In this document: positions 1-5,243 of the stretch, piece after piece
Layout: each line of letters begins with the position of its first letter
How positions within the stretch are numbered: the first letter of the stretch is position 1
Assembly (NCBI GenBank): GCA_029785685.1
Contig: JAFLZE010000053.1
Location: 1 to 6,666 of the forward strand
Length of the DNA: 6,666 nucleotides
Direction of reading: 5' to 3'
Source: Nitrososphaerota archaeon
Lineage (GTDB): Archaea > Thermoproteota > Nitrososphaeria > Nitrososphaerales > UBA183
The notes under the pieces: generated by a model
What the model was told of the DNA's origin: nothing
Seen by the model: only the letters and a program-made list of their open reading frames with translations
Databases searched by the model: none
Program-made: the position numbers and the translations under genes

Positions 1-840
1 GATAGCAGCATAGAGCGGATCCGGCTGAAGGGGACCATTATCGAAGCGAGCGACGAAACCGTGACAAAGGCAGGGTCTCATTCCTTCACCATATCGCCAG
101 GTCACGCCCTTACCTTGAGGAAAGTGCACTGGTCCCCGCTAGATACCCAACTGCTCAGACCTGCGAGCGACCCGGTCTCCAGATTCGTATTGGTTGCAGC
201 CGACAGGCGGGAAGCAGGCATCGGGACGCTCAGAGGATCGCATCTTGCAGTCTCTGCGACAATCGAGTCGGGGCTCGGAGGGAAGATGGCTGAAGAACAA
301 AGCTCGCTCCCTTTCATCTCGAGGGTGGCAGGGATGGTTGCCCAGATCTACCAGGACGGAGACCGGATAGCAGTGGCGGGCCCAGGAAATTTCAAGAACG
401 CCATCGCGAACAAGGTCAGAGAAAGGACGGAGCCTGGCCATGTCAGCGTGCTGGAGGGGCTCGACCTGACCGGTTCAGACGGAATCCGCGCCTTGATCAA
501 GACACCTGCGTTCCAGGAGCTGGCGAAATACTCGTTGGCGGTCGCGATGCAGAAGCTTGTCTCCGAGGCTGTCAGGAGAATCTCGTCTTCCGACCCCAAG
601 GTCGCATATTCGCTTCCCCGTGTCGCTGCGGCAGCGGCTGCAGGGGCGGTGGAGTCCAGCGCTGTCTCGGATGACGTGTTCAGCTCGGGCGTCGATGAAG
701 CTGCGTTGGTCGGCGTCCTTAACGACATCGAGTCAAAGGGCGGGCGTGTATACCTTGCAGACTCTTCGATGGAGTACGGTAAGCAGGTGTCTTCCTTCGG
801 AGGGATAGTGGCCCTTCTTAGATACGCGGTCAGATTTTAG
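1..840 (+). CDS. pelA: mRNA surveillance protein Pelota, archaeal (5' end outside window)
   Basis: Archaeal Pelota (Dom34) recognises ribosomes stalled on truncated or non-stop mRNA in the cytoplasm and, with aEF1A and ABCE1, splits them for rescue. The frame is open from base 1 to the TAG at 838-840, giving 279 visible residues; the family is about 340-360 aa, so roughly the first 70 residues are missing. The visible start, with RIRLKGTIIEAS and a GSHSFTISPGHALTL stretch, is the end of the Sm-like N-terminal domain. The central eRF1-like domain spans about residues 60-165 (FVLVAADRREAGIGTL, then AGPGNFK at 126-132). The C-terminal domain ends in the family signature GGRVYLADSSMEYGKQ followed by FGGIVALLRY at about 247-275. 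An apparent GTG start at 61 is internal, because homology continues upstream. It lacks the GGQ loop of eRF1, as expected for Pelota. It converges on the small membrane gene with an 11-bp overlap. Recognition is by remembered family motifs. Confidence 0.93.
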   Translation, partial: DSSIERIRLKGTIIEASDETVTKAGSHSFTISPGHALTLRKVHWSPLDTQLLRPASDPVSRFVLVAADRREAGIGTLRGSHLAVSATIESGLGGKMAEEQSSLPFISRVAGMVAQIYQDGDRIAVAGPGNFKNAIANKVRERTEPGHVSVLEGLDLTGSDGIRALIKTPAFQELAKYSLAVAMQKLVSEAVRRISSSDPKVAYSLPRVAAAAAAGAVESSAVSDDVFSSGVDEAALVGVLNDIESKGGRVYLADSSMEYGKQVSSFGGIVALLRYAVRF

Positions 841-1096
841 CAAGCAGGGGAAAGACGAATTCGATTATGATGATGAGGAGGATTCCTCCTTTCATCAGGT
901 CCTTTCCTAGCCGCATCGACGCGTGTGTGAAGTAGAGCAGGGCACCGACCATCAGGACCGTGACATATGCCACCCTGGAAATGTCCACGACCGTGGAGTC
1001 GATCGTGTTGAGCAAGAACGTCGCGGTCGATGAAAACTGCTGGGCGAACTGCTGTATCATGGTCTCAGTCCCTGGAGGGGGCTGGATGCTCGACAT
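830..1096 (-). CDS. small two-helix membrane protein, unknown function
   Basis: An 88-residue protein that I do not recognise. A polar, glutamine- and threonine-rich N-terminal segment (1-37) precedes two hydrophobic helices at about 41-58 (VAYVTVLMVGALLYF) and 68-87 (LMKGGILLIIIIEFVFPLL). They are joined by a short basic loop (RLGKDLMK), which suggests that the loop faces the cytoplasm and both termini face outward. There is no signal-peptide cleavage motif, cysteine or catalytic motif. The ATG at 1094-1096 is supported by a TATA-like element TTAAATAT about 25 nt upstream, which predicts a leaderless mRNA. An internal Met at residue 13 is an alternative start. The TGA stop lies inside the last codons of the convergent Pelota gene. 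Its own promoter argues against a simple operon with the upstream protease gene, although both point the same way, 39 bp apart. That it is a real gene is supported by the promoter and a coherent membrane topology. Confidence 0.75.
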   Translation of the reverse strand: MSSIQPPPGTETMIQQFAQQFSSTATFLLNTIDSTVVDISRVAYVTVLMVGALLYFTHASMRLGKDLMKGGILLIIIIEFVFPLLAKI

Positions 1097-1117
1097 TACA
1101 AGAGTTAGTCGGGGCCG

Positions 1118-1125
1118 ATATTTAA
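1118..1125 (-). promoter_or_regulatory. TATA box of the small membrane protein gene
   Basis: On the minus strand this reads TTAAATAT, in an otherwise GC-rich 39-bp gap between two genes. Its centre lies about 25 nt before the ATG at 1096, so transcription would start at or very near the start codon. Confidence 0.6.
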
Positions 1126-1135
1126 CGCGCCCGAC

Positions 1136-2392
1136 TCAGATCAGATTGTACAGATAAGGGGCGACAACGACGCTGAGTATCAATGCGAGAACGGTGAGCG
1201 TGGCCATGGTCGTTATCCGCATGACCGTTCCTTCACTGAGCTTCCCCCGGCCAGCGGCCTTCACGCACACCGAAAACGCCTGACCTCCATCGAGAGGGTA
1301 GATGGGAAGGGCGTTGAATATGGCCAGGTTGAAGTTGAGGAAGAACAGCCAGTAGAGGAGGTTCGCCAGCGGCGGGCCCCAACCCCCAAGGGGAGACGTG
1401 TAAAATACCGAGAGGGCGTCTGAGAACGGCACCCTGTCCTGGCAGAAGGGGAATGTGGGGATGCAGACGTACTGCCACGGGCTTCCGAGGGGTGCGGCGT
1501 ATGTGGAGACCGTAGAGACGAGCTGCGCTCCAGTGACCTGTTCCACACCGATGTAAGGATAGGAAGTTATGTTCTGTCCTGTAGTCACGTTCTGGATGAC
1601 ATAGCAGCATGCGAGCTTGACAGGGAAATGCAGTATGTCGCCGCTCCTGTAAACGGTCAGATTGACGGTCTGACCTGCCTTCAATGTCGTGTTGGGTCCT
1701 ATGACGGTCCCTATGTCAGTGATATTCTTCCCATCGATTTGGGTCACCATGTCTCCCACTTTGAGTCCGGCGTTTGCCGCGGGGGTCCCCGACCCTACAC
1801 CCACTATGCCAGCCCCCTGCACTACTGGAGTGAACGAAGCGACCACGACGACCATGGCAAGGAGGCAGACCAGTCCTGTGACCAGGTTGATTCCCGCCCC
1901 GGCAGCCAGAACCCTGGCCGCGTAGGACGGCTTCGCTTGCCTGATTGCGGCCTCATCCACGTCGACGAACGCCCCGATTGGGACGAAGAGGAAGAATAGG
2001 AGGCCGGACGACTTGACCGGGAGCCCCAGGTTCCGGGCGACGACCCCGTGGGCGCCTTCGTGGATGACCATCGCGATGATGAGGGCGAGCCAGCCGTCAA
2101 CTATCGGAAGGTAAGGGTTGATCCCCGGAATCCCTAGGTTGGCGAGGGGACCTATGGTTCTGACGAAGGCGGCCGCCGCTGCGCCTCTGGCCGAGAGGAG
2201 GACAGAAGCCTCGCTGAGGAAGAGGTAGAAGCCGACGAAGGCGGACACGGGCAGCAGATACAGGAGCACCCAAGCTGCAGGTTTCGAAATCCTGAATGAA
2301 CCTAGCTTGTCCATGAGAGACTGGAACCGCCGCGTCCTTACCAGAATCACGCCATACTGGAATTCTACCCTCTTGAACTCTTCCGATTCCAC
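1136..2392 (-). CDS. site-2-protease family (M50) intramembrane metalloprotease with PDZ-like domain
   Basis: A 418-residue polytopic membrane protein. The zinc-binding HExxH motif is HEGAH at 111-115 inside a hydrophobic helix (about 98-120). The second M50 signature is NALPIYPLDGG at 360-370, with Asp368 as the expected third zinc ligand. Other hydrophobic segments lie at about 41-62, 128-145, 160-187, 342-362 and 392-415. Between the two catalytic helices is a PDZ-like domain (about 193-260, containing GVGSGTPAANAGLKVGDMV and a QIDGKNI turn). A further loop to about 340 carries a cysteine pair (C310, C317) that could form a disulphide outside. The family cleaves transmembrane substrates, often in regulated proteolysis; the substrate here is unknown. 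The start is a GTG at 2390-2392 about 28 nt below a TTAAA-type TATA element, with no Shine-Dalgarno site. The divergent neighbour is the tRNA thiolation gene. The family call is firm; a specific physiological role is not supported. Confidence 0.93.
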   Translation of the reverse strand: MESEEFKRVEFQYGVILVRTRRFQSLMDKLGSFRISKPAAWVLLYLLPVSAFVGFYLFLSEASVLLSARGAAAAAFVRTIGPLANLGIPGINPYLPIVDGWLALIIAMVIHEGAHGVVARNLGLPVKSSGLLFFLFVPIGAFVDVDEAAIRQAKPSYAARVLAAGAGINLVTGLVCLLAMVVVVASFTPVVQGAGIVGVGSGTPAANAGLKVGDMVTQIDGKNITDIGTVIGPNTTLKAGQTVNLTVYRSGDILHFPVKLACCYVIQNVTTGQNITSYPYIGVEQVTGAQLVSTVSTYAAPLGSPWQYVCIPTFPFCQDRVPFSDALSVFYTSPLGGWGPPLANLLYWLFFLNFNLAIFNALPIYPLDGGQAFSVCVKAAGRGKLSEGTVMRITTMATLTVLALILSVVVAPYLYNLI

Positions 2393-2417
2393 TTTGAAGG
2401 CGCGCCTTCCTTCTCGC

Positions 2418-2422
2418 TTTAA
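2418..2422 (-). promoter_or_regulatory. TATA box of the S2P protease gene
   Basis: The sequence GCTTAAAGCG on the minus strand is centred about 28 nt upstream of the GTG start at 2392. Spacing fits a leaderless or nearly leaderless archaeal transcript. It lies about 15 bp from the divergent TATA box of the next gene, so the two promoters are back to back. Confidence 0.5.
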
Positions 2423-2432
2423 GCGTTGAGAC

Positions 2433-2438
2433 TTTATA
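2433..2438 (+). promoter_or_regulatory. TATA box of the tRNA thiolation gene
   Basis: TTTATA is centred about 26 nt before the GTG at 2462. This makes the GTG the probable first transcribed codon and rules against the longer reading from a TTG at 2426, which would begin upstream of the promoter itself. Confidence 0.65.
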
Positions 2439-2461
2439 CCAACCGTGGCTCGCTTTTCCGC

Positions 2462-3394
2462 GTGACCAGTTGCACCTCATGCGGAGGTACCCCGTTCTAC
2501 ACCCGTCGCTACTCGGGGGAGGTCCTCTGCTCGAACTGCTTCAGAGACTCGATTGTCGAAAAGACCCGGAGGACGGTCTCCAGGTATCGGATGATCGGAC
2601 CGGGAGACAGGTTGGCAGTGGCGGTTTCGGGAGGTAAGGACAGCCTTTCGCTCCTGAGGGTGCTGGTGTCTCTCTACGCGCCACGAAAGATCCCTATCAC
2701 GGCGATATCCGTCGACGAGGGAGTCGCAGGCTATAGAGACGAAGCCCTTTGCCACGCACGTTCCGTGGCGACGGAGCTCGGGGTGCAGCACGTCGTGGTG
2801 TCGTACAAAGAGATGTTCGGATTCTCGCTCGACGAGGCTCTCGACTGGAAGGAGGAGCGAGACATGACATCCTGCAGCTTCTGTGGGGTCTTCCGCCGAA
2901 GGGCGATTGACGAAGCTGCCACGAAATCCAATGCCACCGTCGTCGCAACGGCCCACAATCTCGATGACTGCGTCCAGACCTTCATGATGAACCTCATGCA
3001 CGGAGACGTGGCAAGGCTGGGGTGGCTCGACCCCTCTTACTCCGCCGAGTCCTTCCCTGTCCGCCGCGTGAAGCCCTTCATGGAGATATACGAAGAAGAG
3101 GTCGCGCTGTTCGCCTTTGAAACGAAGCTCCCATTTCAAAGCGTAAGTTGCCCCTACATGCACGAGGGACTCAGGAGCGAGGTCAGGGACTACCTCAACG
3201 CCATGGAGGCGAGCCATCCTGGCATCAAGAACGTCCTGCTCAGTTCCAGCCTAGACGTGATTGCGCGATACTCCGGCTCTTCCGAGAAGGCATCAGTCCC
3301 ATGTGCAGAGTGCGGGAAGCCGTCTTCGAGCGGCCTTTGCGGCGTGTGCAGGATGAGGGCGGCCGTCCAGGGACATGTTAAAAGCAGAGCCTAG
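2462..3394 (+). CDS. TtuA/Ncs6 (CTU1) family tRNA 2-thiolation enzyme
   Basis: An ATP-dependent sulfurtransferase that activates a tRNA uridine by adenylation and replaces its O2 with sulfur. The sulfur probably comes from a ubiquitin-like thiocarboxylate carrier, as in the family. From the GTG at 2462 the protein has 310 residues. An N-terminal zinc finger has C4, C7, C23, C26. The PP-loop is SGGKDS at 56-61. C138, C141 (CSFC) and C230 match the three cysteines that hold the [4Fe-4S] cluster. The ATAHNLDD segment at 162-169 lies in the active site. A C-terminal zinc finger has C281, C284, C293, C296. The RYSGE-LC-CF arrangement of the first finger resembles TtuA (thiolation of U54), but archaeal Ncs6 (U34, wobble) shares the layout, so I do not choose. 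The frame is open further upstream to a TTG at 2426, but that start precedes the TATA box. The last codons contain the TATA box of the downstream SRP RNA gene. Confidence 0.93.
   Translation: MTSCTSCGGTPFYTRRYSGEVLCSNCFRDSIVEKTRRTVSRYRMIGPGDRLAVAVSGGKDSLSLLRVLVSLYAPRKIPITAISVDEGVAGYRDEALCHARSVATELGVQHVVVSYKEMFGFSLDEALDWKEERDMTSCSFCGVFRRRAIDEAATKSNATVVATAHNLDDCVQTFMMNLMHGDVARLGWLDPSYSAESFPVRRVKPFMEIYEEEVALFAFETKLPFQSVSCPYMHEGLRSEVRDYLNAMEASHPGIKNVLLSSSLDVIARYSGSSEKASVPCAECGKPSSSGLCGVCRMRAAVQGHVKSRA
3378..3383 (+). promoter_or_regulatory. TATA box of the SRP RNA gene, inside the upstream coding sequence
   Basis: TTAAAA lies within the last six codons of the thiolation gene. Its centre is about 27 nt before 3408, where the terminal helix of the SRP RNA begins. 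This coincidence of promoter spacing with the independently deduced RNA end supports both calls. Confidence 0.65.
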
Positions 3395-3407
3395 GCTGGC
3401 GCCCCTT

Positions 3408-3726
3408 GGCGGTGGGTAGGGCAGGTAGGATAGCCGTCTACCAGAATGCTGAAACCGGCTTCACGCAGCGGCCAGCAACCTTCGGGTAAAGCCATCTTCC
3501 TCGTCACCCGCGTCGGGCTGGGGAGACGAACTCACGCCGAGGCGGGCGGCCATGAGGGGCAGCCCTTTCGAAGGAGAGGGCCTGACTCTTGATTGCCGAA
3601 TCGGGCGAGGTCCGGGAGGGAGCAGCCCTATGGCGACGTGGCCACGCTGCCTCGTCTACGTGGGGGATTCCCGGCCAGGCGAGATGGGGGCGGAGAGTGG
3701 TGGTGAACTCCGGAGGATCCACCGCC
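3408..3726 (+). ncRNA. SRP RNA (7S RNA)
   Basis: RNA scaffold of the signal recognition particle, which targets nascent membrane and secreted proteins. The diagnostic element is helix 8: GGTCCGGGAGGGAGCAGCC at 3609-3627, almost identical to bacterial 4.5S RNA (GGTCCGGAAGGAAGCAGCC). It carries a GGGA tetraloop and the asymmetric purine-rich loop that binds SRP54, closed by GGGC (3603-3606) with GCCC (3625-3628). The ends pair: GGCGGTGG (3408-3415) with CCACCGCC (3719-3726), extended by G-T and T-A, which is archaeal helix 1. The long helix 5 is supported by AGACGA (3524-3529) with TCGTCT (3652-3657), GGCTGG (3516-3521) with CCGGCC (3671-3676), and CCAT (3492-3495) with ATGG (3684-3687). A hairpin GGTAG/CTACC (3424-3442) and a following stem-loop fit the Alu domain. 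The segment at about 3550-3600 should be helix 6. Length of about 319 nt suits archaeal 7S RNA. Exact ends are inferred from pairing. Confidence 0.9.
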
Positions 3727-3732
3727 GCTTAC

Positions 3733-3740
3733 GTTTTTAT
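3733..3740 (+). promoter_or_regulatory. T-rich element: SRP RNA terminator and/or tRNA-Ser TATA box
   Basis: GTTTTTAT follows the terminal helix of the SRP RNA by 6 nt, as expected for an archaeal oligo-T terminator. It is also centred about 30 nt before the mature 5' end of the tRNA-Ser, as expected for its TATA box. The same bases may serve both uses; no other A/T-rich element sits at the right distance. Confidence 0.5.
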
Positions 3741-3781
3741 CCGCCGATAAACGGCTGGCAACTTGCGCAGGGGTAGCCTAG

Positions 3782-3797
3782 AGTCCACGACGGGGAG
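3782..3797 (+). other. tRNA-Ser intron 1 (D loop, after G15)
   Basis: The 16-nt insertion AGTCCACGACGGGGAG separates GCCTAG from CCTGGTAAGGC; its removal gives a standard D arm with G18-G19. Because AG occurs at both ends, the boundary can slide by two bases with the same product. The fold is a relaxed BHB: CCT (3777-3779) pairs with GGG (3793-3795), bulges AGA and AGC surround the cuts, G3776-A3775-T3774 pair with C3799-T3800-G3801, and the intron has a small GTC/GAC hairpin. G3792 is left unpaired, so the motif is imperfect. Confidence 0.85.
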
Positions 3798-3812
3798 CCT
3801 GGTAAGGCGCAG

Positions 3813-3826
3813 CCATCTGGGCGCAA
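3813..3826 (+). other. tRNA-Ser intron 2 (anticodon stem, 29/30)
   Basis: The 14-nt insertion CCATCTGGGCGCAA lies between positions 29 and 30 of the tRNA, in the 5' strand of the anticodon stem. Its removal converts a mismatched stem into CAGGC/GCCTG. The fold is a clean BHB: central 4-bp helix GCGC (3807-3810) with GCGC (3821-3824), 3-nt bulges AG|C and AA|G at the cuts, and an outer exon helix from G3806-C3828 through A3805-T3829, A3804-T3830, T3803-G3831 and G3802-C3832. The boundary is unique because the flanking bases differ. The intron loop is only about 7 nt. Confidence 0.92.
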
Positions 3827-3845
3827 GCTTGCTAAGCCTGTGTCT

Positions 3846-5186
3846 CTAACGGGACTCGTGGGTTCGAATCCCTTCAAGGGGGGCGATAATCCCACCCCCT
3901 GCGCCTACATCAGGCTCCGAAGCCTTGACGGGCCCCTTCCAGCCGAGGTTCCTCAGATGAGGGGACAGGATGAACAAGCCGGCGCTCGCCGAGGCCCCGA
4001 CCCCGGCCACCAGGTAGTCGAAGTTCACGCTCGTCGCGGTGATGATGATGCCCCCTACCACCTGACCAACGGGGATGACCGCAAAGCTCCCCAGCTGGTC
4101 GAGGCCGAAGTACCGCCCCTGCATCTCGGTCGGAACTATCAGTTGCACCGCTGTCAGCCAGGTGGTGTTAGTTAGGCCTAGGAGGACGCCTGCGGAAAAG
4201 ACAGATACAAGCGCCGGGACCAGAAACGGGAGGAGATACATGACCACGAAACACCCTCCGATGAGAACGCCCGCGACTATCCAAACCAGCCCGGCGTATC
4301 TCACCGTCCTGAACCGCGTGGACGCGTATGCCCCGGGAGCCCAGCCGAGGGCGAACAGGCCAGTAAGTACGCCATAGGTCGCCCCGTTCCCTCCAAGGGC
4401 CACTTCGGCATAGACCACGAAGAACTGGAACACCATCGAAAGGAAGAAGTTCCCGGCTCCTGCAGAGAGGGTGAGCTCGAGGAGCCCTCTGTTGTGTGCG
4501 ATGTATCTGAACCCCTCCCTCAGGTCCTGGACCATGGAGTTCTGCCTGGCCATCTTTCGCCGAGCCTCGCTCTTTGGAGCTGCCGCAACCCCTGCTATCA
4601 GGCCGGCAGAGACAAGGAAGGTCCCGACGTTCAGCCCGAACGCCACCAGCGCCCCGGAGACCACGACCAGAATCCCTCCTATGGAATTGGCCGAGAACTG
4701 CAGGATCGAGTTCGACGTCTGGACCAGGGCGTTTGCGTTCGCTATCTGCTCCTCTCCCACGATTTCGGGGGTCAGCGCCCTTTCTGCGGGCTGGAACAGG
4801 GTGGTGAACGACCCCAGGACGAAGGCCACAGCGATGACAGCCGCCAGATTGAACCCTAGCAGTACCATGTATCCTATCAGGAGGGCCAGGCTCAGAGCCC
4901 TGACTAGGTCCGAGACTACCATCAGACTGCGCCTATCATATCTGTCAACCATCACCCCGGCGGCCAGGCTGAACAGGATCGAAGCGAAAATGAACGAGAC
5001 CCCGATGTAAGCTACGTCGAGTGGGGATTTCGTATAGTCGTACACTACGATGGTGAGCGCGACCTGGCCTATGGAGAAGCCTGCGATTGAAGTCGCACCT
5101 GCGGCGAAGAGCCTGGCGAAGCCCCTGTTGCGGAAGACCGAGAGCGTCCCAGGCCTTCTGACCGCTACCTCCTCCCCCTGGCTCAC
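3846..5186 (-). CDS. major facilitator superfamily (MFS) transporter, probable exporter
   Basis: A 446-residue membrane protein with about 12 hydrophobic helices, typical of the drug/siderophore-exporter branch of the MFS (EntS-like). The first inter-helix loop carries motif A in the form GVMVDRYDRRS (77-87). LTPEIVGEEQIANANAL at 138-154 and VPTEMQGRYFGLDQ at 351-364 are characteristic loops of this branch. A hydrophilic central linker at about 203-222 divides the two six-helix halves. The substrate is unknown. The start is a GTG at 5184-5186, about 28 nt below a TATTTA element, so probably leaderless. The last 19 residues (428-446, including GGIIAPLEGIRTHESR) are encoded antisense to the tRNA-Ser gene. 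This tail is soluble, lies after the last membrane helix, and looks like a read-through of tRNA complement with no conserved role. The frame has no earlier stop, so the overlap is genuine unless there is a sequence error. Confidence 0.9.
   Translation of the reverse strand: MSQGEEVAVRRPGTLSVFRNRGFARLFAAGATSIAGFSIGQVALTIVVYDYTKSPLDVAYIGVSFIFASILFSLAAGVMVDRYDRRSLMVVSDLVRALSLALLIGYMVLLGFNLAAVIAVAFVLGSFTTLFQPAERALTPEIVGEEQIANANALVQTSNSILQFSANSIGGILVVVSGALVAFGLNVGTFLVSAGLIAGVAAAPKSEARRKMARQNSMVQDLREGFRYIAHNRGLLELTLSAGAGNFFLSMVFQFFVVYAEVALGGNGATYGVLTGLFALGWAPGAYASTRFRTVRYAGLVWIVAGVLIGGCFVVMYLLPFLVPALVSVFSAGVLLGLTNTTWLTAVQLIVPTEMQGRYFGLDQLGSFAVIPVGQVVGGIIITATSVNFDYLVAGVGASASAGLFILSPHLRNLGWKGPVKASEPDVGAGGGIIAPLEGIRTHESR
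3869..3889 (+). other. tRNA-Ser intron 3 (T loop, 59/60)
   Basis: A 21-nt insertion in the T loop. AATCCC occurs at 3867-3872 and again at 3888-3893, so seven cut registers give the same mature tRNA. The BHB fold selects one. The outer helix is the mature T stem itself (GTGGG with CCCAC); the bulges are AA|T on both sides; the central helix TTCG (3863-3866) pairs with CGAT (3884-3887) with one T-T mismatch; the inner intron helix is CCC (3870-3872) with GGG (3881-3883). This places the cuts between nucleotides 59 and 60. The intron separates the two halves of the T stem, so RNase P and 3' processing probably need it removed. Confidence 0.9.
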
Positions 5187-5211
5187 GGCCTAACTTTCCC
5201 TCTCCAGATCC

Positions 5212-5217
5212 TAAATA
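5212..5217 (-). promoter_or_regulatory. TATA box of the MFS transporter gene
   Basis: TATTTA on the minus strand lies in the 57-bp gap after the enolase stop codon, centred about 28 nt before the GTG start. It suggests that the transporter is transcribed on its own as well as, or instead of, by read-through from enolase. Confidence 0.55.
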
Positions 5218-5243
5218 CGCACGCCACAGTCTCGCTCAGGCTA

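Larger units (their letters stand above)
3767..3903 (+). tRNA. tRNA-Ser(GCT) with three introns
   Basis: Class II serine tRNA reading AGC/AGU codons; 137 nt of gene, 86 nt mature. Exons are 3767-3781, 3798-3812, 3827-3868 and 3890-3903. After removal of the introns all helices are perfect: acceptor GCAGGGG (3767-3773) with CCCCTGC (3896-3902); D stem GCCT (3776-3779) with AGGC (3805-3808), loop AGCCTGGTA; anticodon stem CAG+GC with GCCTG (3836-3840), loop TTGCTAA with anticodon GCT at 3831-3833; long variable arm GTCTC-TAAC-GGGAC (3842-3855); T stem GTGGG (3858-3862) with CCCAC, loop TTCGAAT. The discriminator base is G (3903), as expected for archaeal serine tRNA. CCA is not encoded (CCT follows). 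Without splicing the T stem and anticodon stem are disrupted and no acceptor partner is in place, so it would look like a pseudogene. The 3' part overlaps the end of the convergent MFS gene. Confidence 0.93.

Noticed and set aside
1628..1999. Open frame on the plus strand opposite the S2P protease.
   Set aside because: It covers the complement of the HEGAH-to-PDZ region of a clear membrane protease and its translation has no domain signature.
2477..3217. A 246-residue open frame on the minus strand opposite the thiolation gene.
   Set aside because: It is antisense to codons carrying the PP-loop and iron-sulfur cysteines; it is a by-product of GC-rich codon use.
3408..3726. RNase P RNA as an alternative identity for the structured RNA.
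   Set aside because: The conserved RNase P core boxes (GAGGAAAGUCC-type and ACAGNRA) are absent, while the SRP54-binding helix 8 sequence is nearly exact.
3395..3766. Possible small proteins on either strand (for example 3552-3776 + and 3504-3722 -).
   Set aside because: The region is explained by paired SRP RNA helices; the frames show low-complexity, arginine/proline-rich translations with no family resemblance and no promoter of their own.
3767..3903. Reading this tRNA as a degraded pseudogene, since its T stem and anticodon stem are mismatched as written.
   Set aside because: Three precise deletions restore all stems at once, and two of them have convincing BHB folds; random decay would not produce this.
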